From: Calendula officinalis
Lineage: Eukaryota > Streptophyta > Magnoliopsida > Asterales > Asteraceae
DNA: 64,000 nucleotides
NCBI GenBank assembly: GCA_963853835.1
Contig: OY970824.1
Location: 64,312,884 to 64,376,883, forward strand
Direction: 5' to 3'
Below the pieces are notes generated by a model. That model had not been told where the DNA came from, searched no databases, and saw only the letters and a program-made list of their open reading frames with translations. Position numbers and translations under genes: made by a program. Shown piece by piece: positions 11,348 through 23,435 of this stretch; position 1 is the first letter of the stretch, and the number at the start of each line of letters is the position of its first letter.

Positions 11348-13218
11348 GACTACACGGTACGGGACCACGCCCAACCGAGTGTGGGGATGAGGTGGCCTAG
11401 CCACGCCGTGGCCATGGAGACGAACACCCCCCCCCCCCCCAACGGCGTGGGGGGTTGGCGTGGTGGAACTGTGGGAGGAAGCACGGCGGAGAACGGGCGT
11501 GGTTGCAAGCAAATAGCCGTTGAACGGCTATATTTTTAGCCGTTGGGGATTTTTTTTAAAAAAATTTAATTTATTTATTTAATTTATTTATTTCCTATAT
11601 AAACACACTACCAAAACACTACTAAAACACTACCAAAACACTACCAAAACACACCACAACTCTACCAAAATACCCCAACTCACAAATAATGAATTATCTT
11701 GGTTCATCATCTGACGACGATGACGCGTTTATGCTAACAATATACTCAGAACTCCTCGATGATATATCCTCCGATGAAAGTGAAGAAGTGTTTGACACTA
11801 GAACCGCGAAGCTAAATAGAAATCAAGAAGCTGGACACGACATGCTATACCGAGATTATTTTGCGGATGATCCTGTTTATGACGACAACAATTTCCAACG
11901 AAGGTTTCGTCTGTCCAGACACTTATTTATGCGCATATGTACCGCATTAGAAAACAGGTATCCTTTTTTTCAATTGAGATACGATGCTAGAGGTAGGCGG
12001 GGATTCACTGCTTTGCAAAAATGTACTGTAGCAATTCGATCTATGGCTTACGGGTCATCCCCTGATTCTCTTGACGAGTACCTACGCATGTCTGAAAGAA
12101 CTGCTAGGGAAAGTATGTATAGATTTTCACAAGGGGTTTTGGAAATATTCGGACCTATTTATTTGTGAAAACCAACAGTAACCGATGTGCAAAAATTACA
12201 TGAGGCACACGAAGAGAGACATGGTTTTCCTGGAATGCTTGGTAGCATTGATTGTATGCACTGGGATTGGAGGAACTGTCCACAATCGTGGAGAGGTGAG
12301 TACACCGGTGGACATCATGGAGTACCGTCGTTGATATTAGAAGCTGTTGCTTCCCAAGATTTATGGTTTTGGCATGCTTACTTTGGGGTTGCGGGTTCTA
12401 ATAATGATATTAACGTGCTTGATCAGTCACCAATATTCAACGACTTGTTATAAGGAAAGGCACCCGATGCGCCTTTCACGGTGAATGACAATCCATATAG
12501 ATTCGGTTACTACCTTACCGATGGTATATATCCTCGTCATGCGACGTTTGTCAAAGCCTACCGACATCCAGTTGATCCAAAAGAGGTCTTGTTTACCAAA
12601 AAACAAGAATCCGTACGTAAGGATGTGGAACGGGCTTTTGGAGTTTTAAAGGCGATGTGGCACATTGTCAAAAACGCGGCCCGTTCATATGACCTTGAAA
12701 GATTAAGATATATTTCGTATGCATGTGTTATAATGCATAATATGGTTGTCGAAGATACTGGTCGGATGATTTCTCCATATGTGCCGGACGGTCCCCGACA
12801 TGCTTTGTATGTACCGGAAAGTGCAGAATATTTGCACAGGGTTGTCGACATTCGAGACGGAACAACACACGAACGACTTCGACAGGACTTGGCGGACCAT
12901 CTCTACAACAATGCACATGCCGACGATGAAGACGCCGACGATGAAGACGATGAAGAGTAATAATTTATTTTAATTATTGTAATTTTTAATTTCTAGTATT
13001 TTAATGTTTAATTTCTAGTATTGTCATTTTAATTTTATTTAATGTAATGTAATTTTAAATTATATAAAATATTATTTGTGTGAAAAATAAATGGAAATGA
13101 AATGATGAGTTGGAAAATAAAATGGTGTGGTGTGGTGGGTATTTCCACCAAATGATGTGGTGTGGTGGTGGTGCGGTGTATGAGGTGGCGATGATGTGGC
13201 GGAAAATACCCACTAACC
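11348..13218 (+). mobile_element. PIF/Harbinger transposon
   Basis: Bounded by TTA on both sides (11345-11347 and 13219-13221), the usual 3-bp target of PIF/Harbinger elements, with short degenerate inverted ends (left GACTACACGGTA, right complement GGTTAGTGGGTA). It holds a transposase-like frame with two nonsense codons. A poly-C run lies at about 11427-11440. The GC-rich, CG-containing 5' part contrasts with the AT-rich surroundings. Confidence 0.8.
11689..12960 (+). pseudogene. Harbinger (ALP1/HARBI1-like) transposase, two in-frame stops
   Basis: Encodes a DDE-type PIF/Harbinger nuclease-like protein. One frame runs the whole length but is cut by TGA at 12166-12168 and TAA at 12451-12453; there is no frameshift. 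Recognisable parts are an acidic N-terminus, the FRLSRHLFMRI segment, HGFPGMLGSIDCMHWDW (first catalytic Asp), VAGSNNDINVL (second Asp region) and VRKDVERAFGVLK (third acidic residue). The C-terminus is very acidic. The first stop fits a CGA to TGA change, as expected from deamination of methylated CG. The sister element at 30591-32390 has sense codons at both places. Not functional as read. Confidence 0.9.
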
Positions 13219-13852
13219 TTAAAGGTAAATGAGTAAATAATTTGTCCAAAGTCCAAACGATTGGAGTTTACAATTTCATTATAAAATTTATTTCTTTAAT
13301 ATAATGTATGGTGATTCCATATGGCAACAACTCAAAACAAATATTTTAAGGATATCACAAGCTGGTTTTTTAATCAATGATAATTTTTTTACGTAAATAA
13401 ATAAGAAAAAAGTAACGATGATTTGACAGTTTGATTGCATTTGATCTCACTACTCTTACTTGATAGTGAAACGCTTTAATTTAAGGTTGTATCACAATTC
13501 ACAAAGCTGGAACTTTATACGTAGTACTTCCGATTTCATACTTTGAACACCATGAAAAATAATACTCCGTCCATTATGATAATCCCATCAAATAAATTGA
13601 TAAATGGATAAGCATAGAAGTATACTCTCCTTTTTCCCAACTGCAAGTGTGCTTAAGTTAGGTGAGTTTTACATTAAATCATAAAGTCAACCATTTTGGA
13701 TTGATAACAAAGAAAAATGTTATTGTCTACAATTTATGATTGTTTCATTTTCTTACTCACCATAGAATTACAAATTTTAATACAAGATAAGTGTATATTA
13801 ACATTCAAGAGTAACATTTTTCAATATATATATTTGGTATCTGAACTACAAC

Positions 13853-13890
<38 letters not shown>

Positions 13891-14460
13891 TCAAATAAAA
13901 TTTGTACAAACCATATTCTATTGTCTTATGTTTTCCATCTAAATATTAAGATTTAAAATGAAATGTGTACCATATATTAAAAATAATAGTTGTAAAACAA
14001 TTTTTTTAATTTCGGTTTAGATAGAAATAATACTCATCCGTCTTGCTCTTGCATGTTCATTTTTTTGATGCCAAATAACATAACCAATTATTATTAAACA
14101 CTGGTGTGTCCCTTACCGGTACTTAAATAACTAGTTATAAATAGGCATATCGAGTTCATTAAGTTAAAGATAAAACTTGTAAGTTATGAATATGTTGGGG
14201 GTGGTTTCGGACTTTAGTGAAAAGAAAAAGGTGTGATTAGCATTTGGAGTTATATGATGGTGGTGTCTGCGGTGGTACGAGGTGGATGTTGTTGCCTTGT
14301 TGGTGGCTCACAATTATCCAACCCCATTTTCATTTTAGTCATTGTCTCACTGTCACTGTATCTCTCAATTTCTTAATTTATAAGTATTTTTCTGGGGTTT
14401 TTACAGGGTTTGCCTTATATTAGTATTATATTTTGTCATCATTCCAGATGTATACATACA
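13219..14460. other. Intergenic, no gene seen
   Basis: AT-rich spacer with a (TTA)n microsatellite at about 13852-13889. Nothing else could be supported. Confidence 0.5.
13852..13889. repeat. (TTA)n microsatellite
   Basis: About 12 perfect ATT/TTA units. Confidence 0.95.
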
Positions 14461-15263
14461 CAGGGGCGGAATTGGTATAGAGCACACGGTGGCACGTGCT
14501 ACTACTCGAAAAAAATCGGTACGGTAAATTTTCGGGACTTTTTTTTATTGTTATAGTATTTTAAATACATTAATATATATTCGAAAATGCGAAATAAGAC
14601 ACATCCATCCCCTAGTGCAGCTGACTAGCACTCCTTGTATCTATATAAGGAGGTCATGAGTTCGAATATTGTTATTGCTTTTTTTTAAATCATTTTTTTT
14701 CCTTTCTAAGCTCTATATTACAAGAGTTTTTCTTTCTCAGCCCATATATTTCTATTTTTTTTTCTTTTTTTTACCTTATATAGTTCAAAAAATATTCTTT
14801 AGTACAAACATTTCAAATCATTTTCCTTTATTTTCCTTATGCAATACTTTAATTATAAAAAATAATATAATTTTATAAACCAAAATTTTTATAGATTAAA
14901 AACCTATTCAATATCTCAAATCAATCTTAAAAAGACCTCTAACTATTAGTTAATAGTTCACATCCAAAGACAACCCTAACATTTGAACCAAATAAAAAAA
15001 CATAAAGTGTGTATTTTAGATTTTGTAATATGTTTATAAAATTAATAATTCTTTTGCAGGTTAATGAAATATATTCTTGAAAATTTGTTGGTGTATGTAA
15101 CTAAAAATGGTGATATGTAATATAACTTTTTTTGTGTTAAATTTGGTTATGTTTCGGAGCGTTGCCACTGGGATTCCACTAGAGGTCGCAGTCTCCTTAA
15201 CCCAATTTTTTTTATCACTACACGAGTGCTACCGCTGATGAAAGTTTCTAATTCCGCCCCCTG
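14461..15263. mobile_element. hAT-like non-autonomous transposon (803 bp)
   Basis: Terminal inverted repeats CAGGGGCGGAATT (left) and CAGGGGGCGGAATT (complement of the right end), flanked by a perfect 8-bp duplication TACATACA (14453-14460 and 15264-15271). CAGGGGCGG ends with an 8-bp target duplication are typical of hAT elements. No transposase is seen. The right end lies 64 bp before the ATG of the RING-CH gene at 15328. Confidence 0.88.
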
Positions 15264-15327
15264 TACATACATATACATATATGTATAACATTTGGCATAT
15301 TGATTATTGAAGACAATTCATTCATCA

Positions 15328-18086
15328 ATGGCTAAAACCACTGCTGATGGTAATGAAACTGTTAATAGTGTCTCAATTGATCTTCCACCTCATCTCATTC
15401 ATAAGGTATCTTCAAACGCAATCTTTCTCTCTCTCACACACACATATACACACAGTCAATGGCGTACGCAACACATTTGTGAATATAGGTTGATAATTGA
15501 ATTATATGATCTGGGTATACTTTTTCTTTAAAAGTATGCAAAATTACCCACAAAAGATGGTTTCTTTGATGGTAATTCTTCACATAAACACACACTGAGT
15601 CAGTCAATGGCTCAGATAAACACATGTTAATGTAAATTTCGCTGCAAGATTTTGTCTTTTGGAATTGGGTTTTTCAGAAATGAAAATTCCGGTGGGTATT
15701 TCACCTAACTCTCTCTCTGTTTCTCTCTCTCTCTCACACACACAGAGTGTAAAATTATATATGTTAATAGAATCGAATGTATTATATGGGTTTGTTTTTC
15801 CTACTTAAATTTTATCGAATTTGTGCAAAATTACCCATAAAGATGGTTCTTTCTAAGGTAAATTTTATTATCGAATTGTATTATAAGGTAAATTTTGTGT
15901 TCATCCGACAATTAAATGACTTTTTGGTTCTTGGAATCTGGGTTTTTGATGTTTTAAAATCTTTAATAGATTTCTTGAAAAACCATCAAAGGCAGCATCT
16001 TCGTATTTAACTATTTACAATCTGTGTTCTTGACCCTTTACCAGATTTTTCTGTTCAAATATTAACAAATTGCATTAGTAATCATCTCCTAAAACAGAAT
16101 AAATATTCTTCAAAGTATAAAATTAAGTCAAACATGGAGGAACTTTTGGTATTGCTTGGGCTCATTTACATGATTATGCAAATTATTTTTAGGTTGAACA
16201 GACAAGTGAAATAAGTGAAGATAGCCAAATAACCGAAGTCAATACAACCGGTCAACAACATTTAATCTTAGAAATACCCGAAAGAACATTTGATACTTGT
16301 ACTAAAGATGATGTAAAACCAAACACACCAAAAAGAGTCAACTTTTCACCTCTATGTAGCCCTACATATTCATACGCCAAATTCGATGACTCATCATCAT
16401 CATCAAGAGGCAAATCATCATCAATCAAAAGCTTAATCCCTAAATTAAGCTTCAAATTTAAAAACAGAAATTCAGAAATCGAAAAAGCTGCAATCCTAGC
16501 CCTTGGTGGCTCACCATCAGATATGAAAGGGAAGATTAAAATGTCAAGAAATGTATCTCTTACAAGATTATTTTCATCCAAATTGAAAAGAAATTTATCT
16601 CTACCCGTAACACCTATTTCTCACTCAAATCCCGAATCTATGCATGGAAGAAACACTATGGAAGTAAGTACATATTTTTTAAAGTTTAATTTTTCATTAT
16701 TTTTAATAATTCATGTTGTATATATTTTTTATTATAACGGCTTACAGAAAACTTGGATCCAACGGCCTATAATCCGTTCATATTCTGTTCCTGATTTGAT
16801 TAAAGATGTAAACATAACACAAACAGAATCTTTAGGCGTATTTCGGATCATTTCAACTACCCCAAATGCAAATCCCACAACCAAAACAGGTAAATTTCTT
16901 AATTTCATTAATTCCCTAAATAAACATTTTTTTAAAATTATTTTTAATGATTAATTAACATTGTAGATGGGAATGATGATGAAGAAGTTAGTGAGCACAT
17001 TGCAGAAGAAGAAGCTGTTTGTAGAATATGTATGGTTGAATTAGAAGAAGGTGTTGACGATACCCTAAAAATGGAGTGCAACTGTAAAGGTGAGCTGGCA
17101 CTAGCCCACCAAGAATGTGCTATAAAATGGTTTAGTATTAAAGGGAATAAAACTTGTGAAGTTTGCAAACAAGAAGTTAAAAACTTGCCTGTCACTCTTT
17201 TAAGAATTCAAAGATCCCAAAGCCGAATTCGTCGTGGAAATGGCGCTTTGCATGCTCCTAGATACAGGTAATTTAATTAATATGTTTTTAATTTTATATT
17301 ACTTTTAGATTTATTTTCTTTTTTTTATTCAGGGTATGGCAGGATGTACCGGTTCTTGTGATTGTGAGCATGCTTGCGTATTTTTGCTTCTTGGAACAAC
17401 TTTTGGTAAGTCAATAAATCTTAAATTATGCAACGGTTAATGGTACTCTAATTTATTTATATATTATTTATTATTATTTGTGTAAGGTAAATAATATGGG
17501 GTCTGGTGCTATTGCGATATCTCTGCCTTTTTCTTGCATATTGGGTCTCCTTGCATCAATGACATCAACAACAATGGGTATTTTCGTCAACTTTCCCAAA
17601 AGGATTGGAACATTTTTTTATTAATAGTTGTGCAATTTATGTTCAGTAAAAAGACGTTATGCATGGATATATGCCTCGGTTCAGTTCACTCTAGTGGTTG
17701 GTTTTGCACACGTTTTCTACTCAAAGGTAAAATCATTTTATTTTGTTGAATTAGCACCCACCATGTTTGACTTTGACTAAATAATGTGTAAAAATTTACA
17801 GCTTCGTGTGACTGGGGTTCTGTCAGTTTTGCTTGCTACATTTGCGGGTTTTGGTGGTGCAATGTGCGGGACCTCGATTATTTATGAGCTCTTAAAATGG
17901 AGAGGAAGGTGGCACATTTGGTCAAACCAACCTCAAGAAGTTGACCAGCCTCAAGAGTCCTTGGAGCCCAACCAACAAGGTGGTCCAATAGAGCCACGTC
18001 AGCCTACTGCAACCCCCCAACGTGAGTCTAGCCCACTAAGAAGTCAACCCGGGCCCACAATCTTCACCACAACAGGGTACAACTAA
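15328..18086 (+). CDS. RING-CH (MARCH-like) membrane E3 ubiquitin ligase
   Basis: RINGv (C4HC3) zinc-finger protein with C-terminal membrane segments, a class of membrane-anchored E3 ubiquitin ligases; the plant substrate is unknown. Eight exons join in frame: 15328-15405, 16193-16663, 16748-16889, 16967-17267, 17333-17405, 17487-17577, 17647-17726 and 17802-18086, giving 506 aa. The first half is Ser/Lys-rich and probably disordered. The RINGv domain starts CRICMVELEEG, continues CNCKGELALAHQECAIKWF and ends KTCEVCKQEV; all eight ligands are present. After it come four hydrophobic stretches (from about DVPVLVIVSMLAYF to TGVLSVLLATFAGFGGAMCG). The tail is Pro/Gln-rich. The start was chosen as the first ATG after the hAT target duplication. 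Convergent with P58IPK, with about 400 bp between stop codons. Confidence 0.9.
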
Positions 18087-18485
18087 GATCGTACAAAATG
18101 CATCATCAAACCCAAAGAAGTCTTGATTGTGTTGTGGCTCTATTTGTAGAAACATGTTTTTTTGGTATAAATGTACATGCAAATATGCAATAATATAGTC
18201 TTTTCAAGAATGAAGTTTTGGTAATTCGGTCTTTCTTTCACGGTATTCAACAGGTGATAACAATGTAAAGATCATATCTCATGTATTCGGTATTCCCGCA
18301 TAACACATTATGTTACATATTCTAGTTTAAAACAATCAATAGCATATATTTAAATAAAAAGAAACAAGGAATCATCATAATGTGGAACCCTAAAAATCAA
18401 AATCCTAAAACTTTCTTCTGCTATTAACTTGTAAGTCAGTTGGATTGACAGCCTGCCAATCAATGAAACACAAAAACTCATAAGT

Positions 18486-21070
18486 TTACATGTGAAAACC
18501 ACCACCAGGAAAACCACCCTCAAAATGAAAAGTATAACCACCACCACCAAAACCGCCAGCACCAAAAGGGTTAAAACCACCACCACCACCACCACCACCC
18601 ATATTCATGCCCTCATCAATATCTTCACCATTATCATATTTTGAACGTTTCTCATCGTCCCCAAGAATCTGAATTAAACATTATAAATAAACATTATTGG
18701 CTGTCAACAAGATAATGAAGCACCTAAAAGAAGGGTAAAATTGGCATTTTGCCACGTGTAATCAAAAGGGTAAATAAAGGACCTCATATGCAGCAGCTAT
18801 TTCTCTGAATTTATTTTCTGCTTCTTCTCTATTATCAAAATTTTTATCAGGATGCCATTGTAAAGCAAGCTTTTTATAAGCTCGTTTTATTTCTGATATC
18901 GATGCGGTTTTTGAGATGCCCAAAATCTTGTACCAATCTTTTCGTTGACTTAATTTCAAAGCTTTCTCAGCCTTCATAAGTGATTCTCTAATACTCATAT
19001 CCTTTAAGAAACATTAATAATTAATACTTAATTAATAAATAATAATATAATTTGGTTAAAATTGAAAATATATAAAATCAACCTGAGGTGATTTTTCTGC
19101 AGCTGCCTTGATATCTGCAACAGCACCTTCCCAATCTTCAATTAATAATTTGGCTTCACCCCTCTGACAAATAACATTTCATAAACATTTAGATTAAAGT
19201 TTTTAAATTTTGTTTATCAAATGTGACATAAAATGAAATAAAATAAAATAAGAACCTGGACTAAAGCTTCAGTATGTTCTTCATCAATGGTGAGAACTTC
19301 TGTACAAGAATTTAAAGCATCCTTTCCTCTACCAAGTTTAACCAAAAGCTTACATAATCCAAAATGAAGATGAACATTATGTGCCAAATGATTAGGGTCT
19401 AATTCAAGGGCAGCTTTGTAATCTTCCACTGCAACCCGTAGTTTGCCCTTTTTTTCATTTTCTTCAGCCTGCAAAAAAGGTCAAACTTTGACTTTTGAAC
19501 AAACATTCAAAGGCTATTTAAATGCTAATTGATAGTTGGATTTACGTTTTTTGTCTTCTTGAGTAAATTCTTTAATCCGAAATATGCTTTCTTTAATTCA
19601 CTATGCTCGGGATCTGAGCGGAGACCTTTTTGGTAATGCCTGAAAAAATATATAAAGTTAAATAATAATTAAAACTAATTAAAAGGGTATTTAAATAAAA
19701 ACCTTGTAGCAACATCATGATCAGCTAAATAATAATAAGCACGACCACGAAGCAACAAAGCTTCTAGATTATCTTCATCTTCTTTAAGTATGTATCCTGC
19801 TTCTGAAATTGTTCTTGCATAATCCTTAGTAGCTAGTAACAACCTCACTTTTAGTATTTTAGCCTGAAAATACAAAATTATATTTTTTTTTGTATAAAAT
19901 GAAAATCAAATTATGATAAAAATTTGACAGTTAATGTTAATTTGTTTTGGTTGGTACCTGTGAGCATGCAGGAGAAAAAATAAGAACCACTTTATCGATG
20001 AAATCCAGTGCTTTTATAAAATCGCCTGAATCATAGAGAGATTTTGATGTATCTAAAGCACTTTGTGCTTGATGTAATTGAGAAAGCTCTTTTTCAACTG
20101 CTGAATTTCCAGGTTTCATTTCAAGAAATTTTCTGTAGCTCTTCTCGGATTCCTCATATCTACATTAGCCAAAAATCGCCTGAATCATATAAGTTTCTAA
20201 TCAATGGACTTCCCATATCCATATAAGTAATACCTATATTATGTACAAAAAAAGTTAAAAAAATAACCTGCATAATTCACGAAGAACAGAAGCTCGACGC
20301 CAATATGCTTCAGAAAGTGAAGGATCAGCTTCAATTGCTGCATTAAGATCATTGATTGCTTCACTATAACGTTTCACCTTTATACTATGTGAAACTCTTT
20401 CAAATAGGTCAGCAGTATCACCAGATTTCCCATCTGCATGAACATAAACATAAAAATTCAACAATGCCATCATGCAATTTCAGTAAAACATAATGAGATG
20501 TAATGCCTTATTCAATACATTATTCTGAGGTATGAATAACAGTTTAAAATATCAAAACTTCATATACCTAATACTACAATCAGCAAGCTTTTATTAAAAC
20601 CTTTAATCAGCTGAACTTCATTCAATTTTACAGCTGAAATTGACATAATAATCGACTACTTCCAGGGCCTGAGATCCCAATACGAACAAATCAGTCGAAA
20701 ATATTGAACTAAACATCCGAGTAAAAAATTCCGAAGCTTTACATTTAAGTTCCCCAAAATATTACATTAGTATACTTACAAACAAAAAACCTAATAACTG
20801 AACATATCGCAATAACTAGATGATTCCGTATTCTATCTCAATCGAAACACAGTAGAACTCCATTCGTGATCTGAACAAAATGTGAAATCCAATTGAAACA
20901 CTAAAATCGAAAACACCAAAAAGATGAAGCAGCAAATTACCTAGGGCAGAGACCAGGGGTTGGAGCAAAAGGAGTTGGCAAACGAAGACGAAGTGGAGTA
21001 TGAATAGAGTGTATACGAGGCCTCTCCATGCTACCAAATCCATGGCGGATACCATTTTCAATATTCTCAT
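18486..21070 (-). CDS. P58IPK: DnaJ/TPR ER co-chaperone P58IPK (DNAJC3 homologue)
   Basis: Endoplasmic-reticulum co-chaperone of Hsp70 BiP; TPR repeats bind unfolded protein and the J domain stimulates the ATPase. Nine exons read right to left: 21070-20941, 20433-20268, 20159-19958, 19863-19703, 19639-19546, 19468-19256, 19163-19083, 19001-18783 and 18668-18486, in frame, 482 aa. The N-terminus has a signal peptide (LVYTLFILHFVFVCQLLLL). TPR-like helices follow, including LFERVSHSIKVKRYSEAIND and LEALLLRGRAYYYLADHD. The J domain starts DWYKILGISKTASISEIKRA and keeps LQWHPDKN with the catalytic HPD. The C-terminus is Gly-rich and ends in a YTFHFEGGFPGGG motif as in the family. Translation could also start five codons later at MVSAMDLVAW, which matches family length better. 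Splice sites are all GT-AG. Confidence 0.95.
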
Positions 21071-21219
21071 GATCGGATTACTGTGAGGGTGTAATGGATT
21101 TGTGTATGTAGCTTTGAATCAAATACATGTGATGGTTTCGAGGATTCGAAGGAGGATTTTGTGTTTTTGGGGAAGGTGATGTGTTACAGGGATTGGAAAG
21201 TACTTCCACGTTAGGTTTA

Positions 21220-21291
21220 CCAATTAGAGATCTACACGTGTAACTGATGTACAAAATTATTGGCTGGCTAAAACCATTATTTTCCACGTGG
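21220..21291 (-). promoter_or_regulatory. Possible ER-stress and G-box elements upstream of P58IPK
   Basis: CCAAT (21220-21224) followed after exactly nine bases by ACACG (21234-21238) is one mismatch from the ER stress element CCAAT-N9-CCACG. A CCACGTGG palindrome (21284-21291), which contains CCACG on both strands and is a strong bZIP site, follows. They lie about 150-220 bp before the start codon. P58IPK genes are known unfolded-protein-response targets, so the placement makes sense. Function is inferred only. Confidence 0.5.
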
Positions 21292-22280
21292 ATTTAGAAA
21301 ATAAACTAAATTTTAACTCAAAACTTTTAATCTAATGCGACTTAAAATAATTTCGAATATCAAACCCACATAACCTTCGACATGTTTATCATGTCTAATT
21401 CGACATGTTTATCATGTCTAAAATCTTATATACTTATGTTACAAATATTTAAATAAGAAAACGTTATAAACTAATATAATTATAATTAGGATTATGATAA
21501 TGAGATGTCTAATGACTATCAATAACATGCATTATAAAGTTATATATTAACTAACAACCCTATGCATTTTAGGATTCACTAGTTTATTATCGAAAATACA
21601 ACTTTCTGGTTCATGTTATTGACAGCCCTAAAGGTTGTCATTATCAAAATCCTTATAATTATTTACAAATATAACAAGATAAATATCATGAGTAAGACTA
21701 AAATGTCGTCACATTTATCATGCGAAGTAAAAAACTTTGTAGAAAGCATTAGTACGACGACATAGGCAACTCTGTAACTCAAAGTGTTATATTATTTTTA
21801 TCCTTTTTAGATGGTATTCTTGTCAATAACCGTGATTAAGTTTAGGGATTCCGCTAGTTCGTATGCCTATATAGTCAGTTAGTTGCCCTCATTGCCATCA
21901 GTTCAATCACTGAAATCAGTGAAATCTGGTGACCGAGTTTTCTTCGTTATATACGTGATCTAAATATTATCGTAAATGAATCGGAACTTTTCCCTTAATA
22001 ATCTAATTAATATTTACTTATGTAATAATAAGTGTTAGTGGTATAATAAGAAATAGTTATTTGACAAACAAACCATGAATTGTACATCATTAGTCATTAC
22101 GTATTAGGAAGGGGTACAACTTACTTAGGCTAGACAAATTCTTATAAGAGCCCAACAACATAAGTAAAACCCAGTAACTGGGCTACATTATTTCGATTTA
22201 TATAACTAGGCCTATAATCACTGCCTAATATCTGGGCCATGATCATATTGTTTGAGTCCTGCTCCATATACTTTATACTA
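21292..22280. other. Intergenic, no gene seen
   Basis: AT-rich spacer. It has a tandem TTCGACATGTTTATCATGTCTAA-like pair (about 21375-21422) and a copy of the palindromic GACAGCCCTAA motif (21614-21654) shared with 56684-56835. No coding frame was supported. Confidence 0.5.
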
Positions 22281-22490
22281 CCTCCGTCCCACAAAAAGTT
22301 CTTATTTCTCTAATTTAAGGGTTCCACTTAATAAAATAATAGTATTCCATAGGATCCCACCACTAACTCTTTCGTAAAAACACTTTCTCTCCAATCTAAC
22401 CTTATATTTTAATCAAATTTATCACCACTAACTATCTCCTAAAAACTAGTGCCCAACAGAAATGAGAACTTTTTTGTGGGACAAATGGAG
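22281..22490. mobile_element. Stowaway-like MITE
   Basis: 210 bp, starts CCTCCGTCCCACAAAAAG and ends with a decayed complement (GGGACAAATGGAG); TA on both sides. Same family as 9650-9911, 33692-33955 and 39028-39270. Confidence 0.8.
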
Positions 22491-22845
22491 TATTAACGAA
22501 GGAATCCAGCTTTTTTTTTCTTTGGTTTTTTAGAGATTTAATAGTTATATTTGTACTGATTCATGCAGTGTAACTTTTTATGTTTTAGTTAGGTAGTTTT
22601 GCAATTGAGAAAGGCGTTAACGAATATAAATAAAGATTTCAAAAATGATTTATCAAATATGAAAAACGTTAAAAATATCGAAAAATATCCCCGATCACGT
22701 GAAAACTGATAAAAATATCGAAAAATATTCAAAATTTATTGGTAGTCGCTTTGCACAAGAAGAATGTTAGAATAAATAACACACTCGTAGATGTGTGTTG
22801 GTAGTTAATGAAAGTAATTGATCAATCATATATTCTGATCCAAAG

Positions 22846-23435
22846 ATTTCAGCAAACTTAATTAGAATTGGTGGGTAAACTTAATTAGAATTGGTGGGTA
22901 AACTTCGTAAGGGCTTATATGGGCAACTGTAGAGGATTTTGCAAAAACCAGGGGAAAAGTTCTTTCATTATATTGACTAGTATTAAGAAACCTCAATTCC
23001 CCTGATCTGCCTTTAAATCTAGCAGCAAGATTGCACAAGAAAGCACAAATACAAAAATGTACATTTTAGTCATTTTACATACTTCAGATTTGCTAAGCAA
23101 ATAATTAGATTTGCTAAACACAAAAAAATCTGATTATCTGATTATTGCGATTTCAAACATCATAATCAAATCGAAAGACTATTTTTCAGAATCACATTTT
23201 GTAACCACTGATTATCTGATTATTTATTTTCAAAACGCATAATCTATTTTCAATAATAATCCCAAAATAAAAAACGATATACTCTTTCTTCTTTTTGAAA
23301 AGTATGAGAAATAGAAGTTACCCTACAAGTTTAGGGCACTATTTGTGGACTCTTACTGATAAAGTTATTTATTGACTTTCCAACGCAGATTTTACTAGTA
23401 GTACTATTCCGGAGGCCTGTCCTATCAGTTTAGGT
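22846..23435. repeat. Left arm of a long inverted repeat (567 bp plus a 23-bp duplication)
   Basis: Runs from ATTTCAGCAAACTTAATTAG to CCTATCAGTTTAGGT and is nearly identical, in reverse, to 24548-25114. The arms are the same length apart from one extra tandem copy here of a 23-bp unit (AACTTAATTAGAATTGGTGG and its tail, near 22855-22900). One difference seen is TTATTGACTTTCC here against TTATTGGCTTTCC in the other arm. Confidence 0.9.

Noticed and set aside
12558..12916. Three minus-strand frames inside the Harbinger transposase
   Set aside because: Antisense shadows; the plus frame matches the family.
18350..18598. 82-codon Val-rich frame
   Set aside because: Wrong-frame reading of the P58IPK Gly-rich exon.
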